A stretch of DNA of 64,000 nucleotides from Pardosa pseudoannulata. Taxonomy: Eukaryota; Arthropoda; Arachnida; Araneae; Lycosidae. The position numbers and the translations under genes are program-made. Shown piece by piece: positions 1-12,136 of the stretch. Where the stretch lies: contig CM063503.1 in assembly GCA_032207245.1 (NCBI GenBank), positions 104,824,560 to 104,888,559 on the forward strand, in the 5' to 3' direction. The notes under the pieces are model-generated. The model was not told where the DNA came from. It saw nothing but the letters and a program-made list of their open reading frames with translations, and did not search any database. Position 1 is the stretch's first letter. The number at the start of each line of letters is the position of its first letter.

Positions 1-3000
1 CAGGTAGGTGTAATACCCCAACGAAATCCTGCATAACCAGGATACCTCCACTTAATGCGTGATGTTCTGGATACATTTGAGTGTACCTGCTTCTCTTTAG
101 ACTCTTACACATTTCTCATCTGGTTGCAGGGTAGATAAAGACTCATCAATTAACATAATATTGCTTTAGGGAAACACTGTCACATAGTCTCATTGATATA
201 TTGGTGAAATCAGTGCCTCTCTTAATTACATGGGTAGAGGAAAAAAACAGGGTACCCTGGCATATACTCCATTTCTGTGTAGTTGTAAGCTTTCAGTAGC
301 GGTAGAAACGTCTTATTAATGGATAATGCATAGATGTTACCTAGGTTACATTTAATTCCATGATGCAACAACAATATGTAGATTTTCCGCGTGGTTCATA
401 ACACGTGGACAAACAGCCGTCGGTCACCTGTTTGGCTATTTAGAAATTGTTTCTTCAATTGTGAAAGTGAGGAATTATAAACGGCAAAAAAAGAGCTATA
501 TTTTTGATTAATAATCCAGTGTCCGACAGCACGTTGGCTCTAAAAATATGCCTTTTGTCTTTTGAAAAGCATAAATCACATTTGATTTGAAAGCAAAACG
601 AGTAAAAGCTCTATATCAGAACTTCTACTTTTCATAACTCAGATTCTCATATTACTGCCCTTTTACCTGTTTCTGGACACGAGAGTGAAATTGTATAATA
701 CCCAGCATATTTACATAACTCCGACTCTCCTCTTAAGATTGGTTTCCAAAAATTAATATTGACCTCTAAAGTCTTAATATTTGGCAGTGTATTAAAATTT
801 ACATGAATGTTATACAAAAATGTCTCTATTTCTCTTTTTCAACCATAGGTATTTCAATGCTCATTTCAGTTTCGATTCGGTTTCGATAGCATTATACTAT
901 CGTTCTGGGTATAATCTTCAGATATTTATAAATATTTTTCATAAAATATTTCACTTAATTTTTAAGTTAATATTTTTGCTGCACAATAATTTTATTTAGA
1001 AATTATGGTTTTCTTATTTTCTCGAAGATTATTTAAGAGCATGCCATATTAGTTACTGATTATTAAAAATCCCTCATAATGCTGAAAATTATTTTTAAAA
1101 ATATATATTGACTATCTTACTCTCAAAATTTAAAAATGATTCTAAGGGATTAAAAAAAGTGTTTAAATTTTACATGGCTTTATCAAAATGTATAATGATC
1201 ATTACAATATTAATCAACAGCAGAAATAAGTAACAATGTATCTGATTTAATTGATAGAATAGAGCAATTTTATGATTTTCAATTCATAATTTGTTTAATC
1301 TTTTTTGCAATAGGATTAAAAATATCAGGAATTGTGAATACAAAACATAATAAATTATCATCTTATAAATAAAATTAAAATTAAAGCCTGTTTGTAAAGT
1401 TATTATGTAATCAAGTAAATTTAATAAAAACCAGAGGTAATATTACAAAAAATATGGAAAATCACTTATATTAAAAAAATTCAGGTATTCTCCTGGGGTC
1501 ATTTAATCCTACAAATGTTTACTTTAAGTAATTTATTCAATAGTTTTATATTCTGATTGTCAATAATCGGTATCCTTCTTTCCAGGTACAAATTCAGTTT
1601 CAAGCTTTATCTTTAGCGAGAGATGGATGAGATTTTGCAGAAATTTCTCGCGTGTAACTCAAATATGTATTCACTACCCTCATAAGAACACTATAGAGGC
1701 AAATTTTATCCTTCGGGGAAAAATAATTCTTTAGCGAACACTAAATTCGAATTATTTAACACAAATTCGGATTTTGTTTTCAGAAGCAGATCATAGATGC
1801 ATAAATTTAAAGTGTTGTTGGTAGATAAAATATTTAACTTGTCAAAAAATTACTACATGCATTCCACTGAGATATCTCTATAGCGGAGCGTTTAGATAGA
1901 GACCAGGCATTGACACCGAATGATAAATGCAAATATTTTCATTTTAATATCATATTTGTTTTCAAAAGCATATAATAGATTTATAAATCCAAAATTTCAC
2001 GGTGCTTTTTTTTAAAATTGTTATATAATTAAAAAATGACATAAAGAACTATAAATTTAATACATTTTAAAATTGATAAAATTCTTTAAATCATATTCTT
2101 TCAGTCTTTGAATTATGCATGACACTTGGGCACACATATAAATAGCATAAGGTTTTTTTTAATTAGACATTCTTTTGGATTAAATAATTTGAATTAGAGT
2201 TTTGAAAGGGTTCAGTTTGATAAAGGTGTTTTCAAACATTTGTTATATAAAATAAAATAAATTTCGTTATTTCATAAAAATTATAGATTCTTAATAACAC
2301 TAATTCATCTTACTTATCTTTTTATCAATAGTTGAACAAAATTTTACAGCTATATCTAAAATACTTTTATTCTAATAACGTAAATTAATTACAAAAAAAG
2401 TTTTAAAACAGCCATTTAAGTTATCAACATCGGTAATTCAGTAAAAATTTTAATTTTTTGAAAAAAAACGGGATTTTTTCAAAAACATATCACAAACGAA
2501 CTGAAATCATAAAATGATTTATCAAACATGTAAGAATGAGAACTTTAACACTTAATGCTTAAAATGGAAATCAAAGGATGATTCTCTTACTTTATTTTAA
2601 AGATCGGTAAATAATTTTAAATTTACTAAAATTGTGAATATCATATTGTTTGAGATAAAACAAAGACAAGTTATGAAGTTTTTACTTAAATTTAATTAAA
2701 CTATAAAAATCAAAGTATTTTTTATTTGAATAATTCTTTTTATTCAATTTAATAAGAATTAACATACTTATTTCTTATTGAAACTGTAAAATAATTCGCT
2801 AAAAAATTACCCTTACATAAATAATTTGAGATTACCTTACTAAGAAATTAATTTTAGGTGTTTCCAGTTTTTTTTTATTTAAAAAATCCAAAGTTTTTTA
2901 AAGTAATAATCATATCCATTTGATGGAGCGGTAAACAAACTTAGATATGAAAAACACGAAAAGTATCATCATACAATACAGATTTTAAAAGTTCATTATG

Positions 3001-3276
3001 TTAATTTTAATATTGCTGGAAATTCGTAAACAGCAAAACAGCCTTTTCAAAGTTGTTGTGGATATGACTGGATTTTGTGTAGGTTGCAGATATCTAACAA
3101 GGTATCACAAAGGATAAAACCGATTTTAAAAGTCTAATATTTATCTAAACCAAGCTTAACACTGTTGTAAACTTTGAGCAACTCGAGGAACAAACAAATT
3201 TACAGAGAAATTTCTCTGTTAGCTTCTGTAATCTTCTGTGTCAGGTATTAAAAAATTGCATGTTTTACGCTGTTTT
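1..3276. other. AT-rich gene-free stretch
   Basis: No convincing exon, RNA gene or repeat is visible. The first ~700 bases are somewhat less AT-rich than the rest, but all frames are broken by stops and I see no protein motif. From about 950 onward the sequence is simple AT-rich DNA with short A and T runs. Confidence 0.6.
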
Positions 3277-3504
3277 ATAAATTGGTTTAAAATAATTTTG
3301 CAAAAGTTTCACAAGTTGACTCTGGCTGAAAATTAATGTAACTGATCCCATTCAGAAAAAAAATTATAGGATGTTATATAATTATTGCAAAGTAATATGA
3401 TAAAGTATTTAATAAAATAGAAAAATTAAAATAAACACATGAATTTTAGTTACAGTTTATCAAAATTTGAAAACAACATGGTATGTTATTTTGACATGCA
3501 TCAA
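3277..3504 (+). repeat. Direct duplication, copy 1 (intact, empty site)
   Basis: This segment is repeated from 3528 onward. Both copies share the run around CACAAGTTGACTCTG, then AAATTAATGTAACTGATCCC, an ATAGGATGTTA block, an ATTGCAAAGT block, and the end TTTTGACATGCATCA. In this copy the TTAA at 3426-3429 is uninterrupted. The same site in copy 2 carries a 764 bp transposon. The copies differ by many substitutions and small indels, so the duplication is not recent. Confidence 0.85.
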
Positions 3505-3701
3505 TTGGTAAGTTGATAAATTGATTGATAAATTAGTTTAAAATAATTTTACAAAAATTCCACAAGTTGACTCTGACTGAAAATTAATGTAACTGATCCC
3601 GGTTTGAAAACAAATGTTTTTATAGGATGTTAGTATAGTTATTGCAAAGTTTTATGATAAAGCATTGAACAAAATGCGAAAATTAACCCTTTCCTTGTTT
3701 T

Positions 3702-3762
3702 GCCCGTACGCCGTACGGGCACAGCTTTCGGGCCTTTACTGATTTGCCCGTACGGCGTACGT
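3702..3762 (+). repeat. Subterminal palindromic CGTACG repeats
   Basis: Two copies of a GC-rich motif, GCCCGTACG followed by C or G and then CGTACG, lie about 40 bp apart just inside the left end of the piggyBac-type element. The first forms a near-perfect inverted repeat (CCCGTACG and CGTACGGG). Such subterminal repeats are commonly transposase-binding sites; that role is inferred here. Confidence 0.6.
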
Positions 3763-4021
3763 GCAATCTGATTTCTATTTTGCTTGCACTGTTTCGGCAG
3801 TATTTTTTTCCAATTTTAGTAACAAATTATTCCAGTAAATGATAGTTTGCATTTTATTGTATTTTTTATTCTGATTGGTTCAAAAGTGTGGGTTTTTTGC
3901 ATGTTTTGTATCAGAAAACGAATTGTTATCTTTCAGTGTATAGCTTTCTGGTTTCATTTTACTAACCACCTGATAATTGCATTCATGTAAGAGTTGAATA
4001 ATATATTTTTACTTTTAAATA

Positions 4022-4284
4022 ATGAATAATTCAGAGCGTATGGAGTTAATTTCTTGAGATTCGAACTGTGACTCGGAATCAGAAACTGAATTATCTGTAA
4101 ATGATAGTAGCGAAAGTTTACTAGACGACCTGGGTAGTAGTGACTCTGATAGTAGTACAGATGGAATCAATCAAACAAGACAATTTTTTGAAATTGTGAT
4201 AATCCTTCGGATCCGCCTCCTAGATTTCCTTTCACGGGAATTCCAAAAATTAACTTGTATATCGATGAGACTTCAGTTCTATGA
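4022..4284 (+). pseudogene. piggyBac transposase N-terminal remnant
   Basis: Reading from the ATG at 4022, an in-frame TGA occurs at 4055. An acidic, serine-rich stretch follows with repeated D-S-D/E-S runs (including LLDDLGSSDSDSSTDG), typical of the N-terminus of piggyBac transposases. After a frameshift near 4195-4205 the frame continues with PSDPPPRFPFTGIPKIN, which resembles the FTG-P-G/K-I segment that leads into the piggyBac catalytic domain. It ends at TGA 4282-4284. The same frame continues past the stop with a short basic and cysteine-containing stretch (CNKC) to about 4370, possibly the residual C-terminus joined by internal deletion. The catalytic DDE/D core is absent. The fragment is non-functional. 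Confidence 0.7.
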
Positions 4285-4528
4285 TGTTTTCATAGAAAGA
4301 AAAAAAGTTGTAATAAATGCTTAAAAGTATTAGAAATGTTAATTTTAATAACATATCTTTACTTAAAAATGTAAAATGAACAAAAGAATGCAATAAAAAA
4401 TGTGGCATTTTTTTTGACCGAATTCTGGAAAAAATGAAACTGTCAAAGGGTTAAAATAGATACTTGCATTTTTGTTACAATTTTGCAGAAAATTGAAAAA
4501 AAAATATATGAAATTTTGACATGCATCA

Positions 4529-5969
4529 GTTATGATTCCATTGAAAGAAAAGAGAAATAATATTTAAAGTAATTTAGAACAAATTCTATCAAATTCACTA
4601 GTTTAAAACAAAACTATAATGTATAGTGTAAAGTTTCTAACACAGACTTAAATATTAGCACATGTACAATGGCTAATCTTAAAAGTTTAACCAGAAAGAG
4701 TGAATTTCTTTTCCTCTGCAATGATATTGCAAAATACTTGCTATGCCATTTTATTTTTATATAAACTGCAAACAATAGATGCCGTTCTTTTACTGATGAA
4801 ATCCAATACTAAGAAAAACCCTCAAACAATCAAAACTGCAACGAAGAAAGAAATAACAAACAATAAGAAAGTTCTATTTACCCAGTTTTACGTCTCAAAC
4901 ATGAAACTGATTAAGATTTCTGTAGGAATGATCAGTGTAAGTAAAAATATTTTTTTCCGTTTCCTTTTTATATTCAATAAATAAGTTGAGGGACTATTTC
5001 TTTGAAAGTATTTAAACTGTTTCTGTAATGAGAAGAGATTTAATGGATTTTCTAAATTGCGACAGTTAAGGTAGGATTTTCTTGATGAGTTCTGGCCAAA
5101 ATACAAAAAGCATGCTTATAAAAAAAAAAGAAAAAAAAAGCCTTTAGAACCGAAGATGTTTTTAACAGACGAAATCACTAATTTAAACATTTTCCTTCTC
5201 TTTTTATGGAAGAGAAATAAAACTAAAACTTTTTGGTTTATTCCCTTTTAGAATAACTTCAAAGTAATATCTTGAAAATAATAAGATAAAGTAAAAGAAT
5301 AAATTTCAACCAAGTGCAAAAATATGGGAATATTTCTCACATTATAACTTTTTCCTATACATATATATGATTAATTTATGAGAGCCTTAATATTTATTTT
5401 TTTTCAAAACCTTTAACTGTAAAACATACTTTTAAAACTATACACTTATTTATGTGTTTATGTAATGACTGGGTGTAATTTAAATACATTTCCTAATACT
5501 TATGCTTGCTTTTCTACAATGTTCCTAGACAATATTTACTATCATTATTTTAACTCTTAATGGAACACAATATATTTCGATTTAAAGGGTATAATTTACA
5601 ATTCTTCAGATGCATTTTCTCAGCAATCTAAATTTAGTATGTTATTCAAACGAATATACGTGTAAAGTAAGATATAATGTAGCAATTTAAGTTCCTTTTA
5701 ACTAAAAATTACGAATAAGTGAACGTACTATTAATCATTTTTCGTGTGAGCAAATGTTTAAACAAACTTAAATCTGTGTAGAATATCTTTCCATTAAACA
5801 GCCATTGTCGGTAGTATTTTAATGCTAGTTACATAAGATTATATTAAGATTTGCATTTCATGTTCTATTTTGTTGTCATATATTGCTGCCATTAAATTGT
5901 CAACTAAAGTACAATAAAGCAATTTTTATTTTAAAACCCTCATCTTCGATGATCAATTTTTAATAAAAC
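4529..5969. other. AT-rich gene-free stretch
   Basis: Short open frames near 4700-5100 show no domain, no codon pattern and opposing overlapping frames. I see no RNA gene or repeat beyond A and T runs. Confidence 0.6.
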
Positions 5970-6044
5970 TATATATATATATATATATATATACATATAT
6001 ATATACATATATATATATACATATATATATACATATATATATAC

Positions 6045-6075
<31 letters not shown>

Positions 6076-6103
6076 CATATATATATAAATAATATATATA
6101 TAT

Positions 6104-6152
<49 letters not shown>
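5970..6152. repeat. (TA)n array with TACA interruptions
   Basis: About 183 bp of TA dinucleotide, broken at roughly regular intervals by C in the left half (TATACATATATA units about 10-20 bp apart) and purer in the right half. Apparent IYIY reading frames here are repeat artefacts. Confidence 0.97.
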
Positions 6153-6154
<2 letters not shown>

Positions 6155-6425
6155 TTCCTCTGAATATTTAAAATACATTATTTCATATTATGCCACAGAC
6201 CTTTACAAATTTTATAGATATTTGAAAGAATCATTATAATTTATGGTAAAAATTATATTTTATATTTCTATTAAAAATAAATATCCTTATGCAGCTGCTT
6301 TACTTTAGATTTCTTAAGTTATGTTTGTAAATTGAAGATGTAATCAAATTCCCATATTCTAGTTCATTTAGCTTCCGATGATTAAAATAGTTTTGTTTCC
6401 CAGTCATTGACATGTGAGACAATCG

Positions 6426-7599
<1,174 letters not shown>

Positions 7600-7880
7600 G
7601 CACTAAATTATACATGACAACACATCGTTTGAGGCTTTGGAATTTTGCACCATGCAAGTTCTTTCAAAAACAAAGTACTGGTATGCCATATGCCTAACCC
7701 TGAGAGGATCCAAGCTGTGACAAGAAAGAGTGATAAAGAAGGATGGATGATGGTGAAAGATAGACCAAATCTCAGCAATGAGCTTCAGCTTTCTCCGAAT
7801 TGTGTTCCCAATTACAGCTACGATCCTCTCAATCTCTGCTTCATCCACTTCCTCACAGTGCTGTGTCTGCTTTCCTGAGG
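7600..7880 (-). pseudogene. Possible mariner-like transposase relic
   Basis: This GC-richer island carries a minus-strand open stretch with EIERIVAVIGNTIRRK followed by LIAEI, and a few dozen residues later LDPLRVRH. By eye this parallels the second helix-turn-helix of mariner-type transposases (IERI-x-VI ... RR-x-L-x-x-x-x-IAE ... L-x-M-R-x-V). The match depends on a handful of residues, no catalytic DDD/DDE block is visible, and no flanking TA-bounded inverted repeats were found. It could equally be a relic of another element. It is not a functional gene. Confidence 0.25.
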
Positions 7881-10800
7881 CTATCTATTTAATTTTATAT
7901 AATGGATAGTTCTTAATAACTTTCTGAGGACTATCTGATCTTGCTCAATAGTTTTTAAATTATTTAAAGCCAGATATCAAATTTTAATCTTGCAAATCGA
8001 TTACACAAAATTTTACAATACAAATCAACGATCTAGATTAATGTCACCGGAAAAGAAAAGAATATAGTTATGATAGGAAATCCTAAACATGGTGGTTTCG
8101 TTTCTTTTATTTCAGGTTAGATGCCTCTATTCCATATACCTTCATTCAGTAATCTTAGATATTTACATGGCAATTAAACAAACTCATGACACACACAAAA
8201 AAGAAGGAGCAACTAGAACAATATGTATAAATCCGAGGAAAATTCTCCAAGATTTTAGTTATAGATGTAGCTAAAACAAACAATTTGACATACATGTTAC
8301 ACTTTCTTTTGGAATATAATTATAGGCATGAGATACATATTTCTCTCTCTAACTACTCTACTCATATATTTTCTATATAAATATAATGTTCATAATATTT
8401 TTAACGACGTAAACGTACCAAATGGATTTTATTTACTTTATGAATAAAATAAATAGATTTAAATATATCATTTTTAAAACAATGAAATAGTTAAAATTTT
8501 ACACATGTACTTTCTTATCACATCTTATACTAATTTTTGACTCACTGAACTTGATAAATTAGAAAAATATAAAGCTCTGAAATTTTCTTTTATCCATCAA
8601 TTTTCTATAATGTTCTTTGACGAAAATAGAGAAAAAAAATATTCTTTTTTAGATCAAAGGAGGCATGTTAATTCATGGATACAAAGAGACTCTGGGGACC
8701 CATTGGAAAGTTTTTTCATTATTATTTCTGTAGAACCAAAATAATTATAAATTTTTATTAAATTTCTAGTATGGGTCTCTAGTTGATAAAACACTATAAG
8801 TAACCAAGTTTAAAGAAAGTTAGATGAAAAGGATTTGAATTACGGAAAAAAAGCGTATTCACTATAAAAAAGGAAATTCAAAGGTTTTTAAAATGTATAC
8901 GATTAGGCCCATTAATTTATTTGGAATTTTGAAGTATAATATAATGGAAAATTCAAGAAAGTTTTTTTATTTCAGTGAAATGCTTGATTCAAATTTGATA
9001 AATTTCTAGTTGAAGTTCAGTTTTTTTTTGGTTATTTGTTTGAATATAGTGTTAATCAGGCGTACGAAATATACTATAAAATAATACCTAAATAATGGAA
9101 AAGAGACTAAGACAAAAGATTAGCGACTGATGCAGGAGGAGAAGATCTATGTATAATATACAACTTTTGTATACACTTTTACACTTTAGCCCGAAGCCAC
9201 AATACCATTTTAAGCAAATAATTATTTTTCGGTAACTAAACAATACATATGTGATAGCTGTTGAGAAACTGAAATTACCTACTGAAATTATAGACAATTA
9301 TGAAAAAAATATTAATGGACTGAGAAAAATTACCTTCTTTGTAAAACACGTTTGGCATTTGTTTTTAGCACAGAATTTCTACATTACTTATTTTTATTTT
9401 AAGTAATAATTTTTATTTTTTTTTGTTTTCGTTTCTACACTCCTGTTTCGTTAACCACACATGATTGTCTAATCTCCCCAGTGTATTCATTCAAAATATT
9501 GTTAAATATAGAAGCCATTTCATTTAAGCAACTGTAACTTGATGCATGCACCCAGAGAGTTTCTTTTCAATTAATGATAAACGCATTTCACGTTGTTTTA
9601 TCCTTAACTTTATTATTATCATAAACCTTCTTTTCTGCCAACTCAGTATGCAAACTTATCTTCACCTGCATGCTTCAAGAACTTTGTATACAAAATGCTA
9701 ATTTCCCCTTAATGCGAAGTTAATGTCTTTTAAAAGCACAATATCTGTTTCGGAATTTAATTTCGATGGTAAGGCCAGATTGGTACGGCCCTTGATTTCA
9801 GAACCAGAATCTGCGAGCTCTATTCTTGGGTAACTATTGACATGGATGTTTGTAGGAATCAGTTTTAATCAGTAGATCTAATTAGCTTTCAAGTAGATAA
9901 CCACAGACAATACTGATTCCGATCTACTGAATGAATTTTGAGATTTCAAAATGATTAAATGGGTGGTTACCGTTCACACTTTTTTTAAGATATGAAATAT
10001 ATTTCAGATATTTGTGCAATTTGTCGGAAGAAAGATTGGGGAATCGTAATTGAAAATGCTTAGTACAAATATTTCAATCTTATGTAAATTATATAAGCTG
10101 TAAAATAAGGCAGTTTTTTTCCTTATTTAAGCGTGTGACAATTTAAAATGTATTGCATTGTGTACGACGAAACGGAGTATAATCAGAATTTTAGTTGTGT
10201 GTGTTTATGTATTTTCTAGGACCATTAATAAATTCTTTGTTAAAGTGAATGATTTTGCCTGAAAAGACTTTTACAAATATTTTTCAAAAGTTTTCGTTAT
10301 AACAAAAAGCATATATATTTTAACAACCTATTAGTAGAAATCATTATTTTACCATATATTTTCAATATCTATTTGAAGAGTTTTAACATTTATTGTTATC
10401 GTTATTATTTTTATATCGAAAAGGATAAATCGCACAACAAAAAAGAAGTGTAAAATGCAACTCAATCACAATGGTGCACATTTATAAATTTAATAACAAC
10501 AGTGTTAAAATATCTTCAGCCATTCAAAACAACATTATGGATGTGTTTTAACTTTTGGGGCAAAAAAAAACGGCATAATTACCATTTGTCTACATTTAAA
10601 TTTTCGAAGAGTTTCAAAAATTATATAATTATTATTTAGTATTCTTTTTAATAAATTGCATTTTATAAAATTTCTCTAAATCAGTACATTCCTTCAAAAT
10701 CTTATGCAAGCTAAATTTTTATATACTAGCTTGTTTAAACTTAATCAGTATTCCTCAATGAACAGATGTGAGGGCTTTAAAAGCGTAACTGATTAAAAGG

Positions 10801-11596
10801 GTTAAAGAGAAGATCCTGCTTAACTTTCTCAACGTTTCAAAGAAAGGGGAATTTGATGAATCGTTTGTGATATAAAGTAGGGTAACGTTTCATGTAACTT
10901 TATAGGATTTGAAAGTATGAAATTTAATTGGATTCTGATAGCGATATTATGAAGTACCACAGCTTAATAACGGTATCCAGTTTCATCAGTTTGATAAATA
11001 TTTATCTTATTTTATAGTTTAAGATACACAACTGTAGATAATGATTACCGGCTAAGGAACATTAAAGAGCACACTTTGAAATTGAAAGTAGATCTAAATA
11101 AGTCCATAACTTTTACATACACTAAATACGCATCATAGATTTTTTAACTCCGATATTTTGCAGGAAATCTCTTATCTATTATTAAAGAGATTAAAAGGAT
11201 TCTTTAATGAGTTTTGCATAATTCAAACTATGTTAGGTATAATTGCATTTTAATTTTATGATGTATGTGAGAGAGAGACAAAGGCACAGTTAATTAAAAT
11301 AGATTAAAATTCTCAACACTCTAAAATCACACAGTCAGAGAAGAGAATAAAATCACTTAAGGCCTTCATAGATGATCCTCGGAAACTAATTCAAAACAGT
11401 TAAGAACTATGGCTTCATGTATATCTCTAAGTGTTAAAGGTGCTACATTTCAAGTTAGTATCTAAGTGAGTAGTCATATTTCTTACACGATCAAGCTTTT
11501 ATAAACTTTCATTATTGCCTCAGCAATTTAGCATTCAGTAACAAAACCTAGAACCCAAAGAATAATGTTAAAATAAAAGTATTTGGGAATGTACTT
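7881..11596. other. AT-rich gene-free stretch up to assembly gap
   Basis: No exon, RNA gene or recognisable mobile element is seen. A slightly GC-richer patch at about 9430-9800 has stops in every frame. A lone AAAGGGTTAA near 10797-10806 resembles a piggyBac end but has no partner. Confidence 0.55.
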
Positions 11597-11696
11597 NNNN
11601 NNNNNNNNNNNNNNNNNNNNNNNNNNNNNNNNNNNNNNNNNNNNNNNNNNNNNNNNNNNNNNNNNNNNNNNNNNNNNNNNNNNNNNNNNNNNNNNN
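11597..11696. other. Assembly gap (100 N)
   Basis: Exactly 100 N, the conventional placeholder for a gap of unknown size. Sequence on either side need not be adjacent in the genome. Confidence 0.99.
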
Positions 11697-12010
11697 TTTT
11701 AGAGCTACTAAAACGGATATCTTTTCTAGTCAACGACAAGAGAAAGAGACAAAAATTACTCTGGTTGAATAGAGGTGAACCCAAGAGCGAAGAGAGAGAG
11801 AATTTCCCCATGGGACAAGAAACTCAGTCAGCGAATTTGGATGAATAGATCAGGAAAAACTGGAGTCATTTGTCGGCGACCGCTGGGAAACTATTTGAAT
11901 AGACAGAAAATTTACATCTATAGCACAGGAAGCTTTGGGAACTTATCGGAAGAATTTTACATTGAGGACGCTCCTTTAATTCAGACATTTAGAGGATTTT
12001 AAGGAATTAG
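11697..12010. other. GC-richer scrap beside gap, origin unknown
   Basis: This stretch is clearly richer in GC than its surroundings and includes TCGGCGACCGCTGGGA at about 11872-11887. That loosely resembles the sequence just after the LTR of some gypsy-type retrotransposons (a GGCGACC primer-binding-type motif). A 75-residue open frame (11775-12002, plus) has no domain I recognise. The left part may be hidden in the gap. I do not assign a family. Confidence 0.25.
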
Positions 12011-12072
12011 AATGGGAGAGAGGATGTTTTAAAGGAAATAATAAAGTTAAATAAATTTGATAAATTACAATA

Positions 12073-12077
12073 CACAC

Positions 12078-12129
<52 letters not shown>

Positions 12130-12136
12130 GTGTGTG
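12073..12136. repeat. (TA)n array flanked by inverted CACACA/TGTGTG
   Basis: A TA run of about 48 bp is framed by ACACACATTATA on the left and TATAATGTGTGT on the right, so the whole block is an almost perfect palindrome. Confidence 0.95.

Larger units (their letters stand above)
3687..4450 (+). mobile_element. piggyBac-type transposon, internally deleted copy
   Basis: The 764 bp element is bounded by TTAA at 3683-3686 and 4451-4454, the hallmark target duplication of piggyBac transposons. It begins CCCTTTCC and the inverted right end begins CCCTTTGA, so the visible terminal repeat is short (CCCTTT). Two subterminal palindromic motifs built on CCGTACG lie at about 3702-3762. The interior keeps a broken N-terminal transposase fragment (4022-4284). 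A full element would be about 2-3 kb, so most of the coding region is missing and this copy cannot make transposase. The paralogous segment at 3277-3504 gives the empty site. Assignment rests on TTAA, the CCC ends and the protein remnant together. Confidence 0.85.
3528..4528 (+). repeat. Direct duplication, copy 2 (split by piggyBac element)
   Basis: This is the second copy of the unit at 3277-3504. It runs 3528-3686, is interrupted by the element at 3687-4450, and resumes after the duplicated TTAA (4451-4454) to about 4528, where TTTTGACATGCATCA again marks the end. Homology continues on both sides of the insertion, so the element entered after the duplication. Confidence 0.85.

Noticed and set aside
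10797..10806. Further piggyBac end (AAAGGGTTAA), likewise at 30985-30994, TTAACCCATT near 49324 and GGGGTTAA near 40111
   Set aside because: No partner end or inverted repeat could be found within a few kilobases; such short strings occur by chance.
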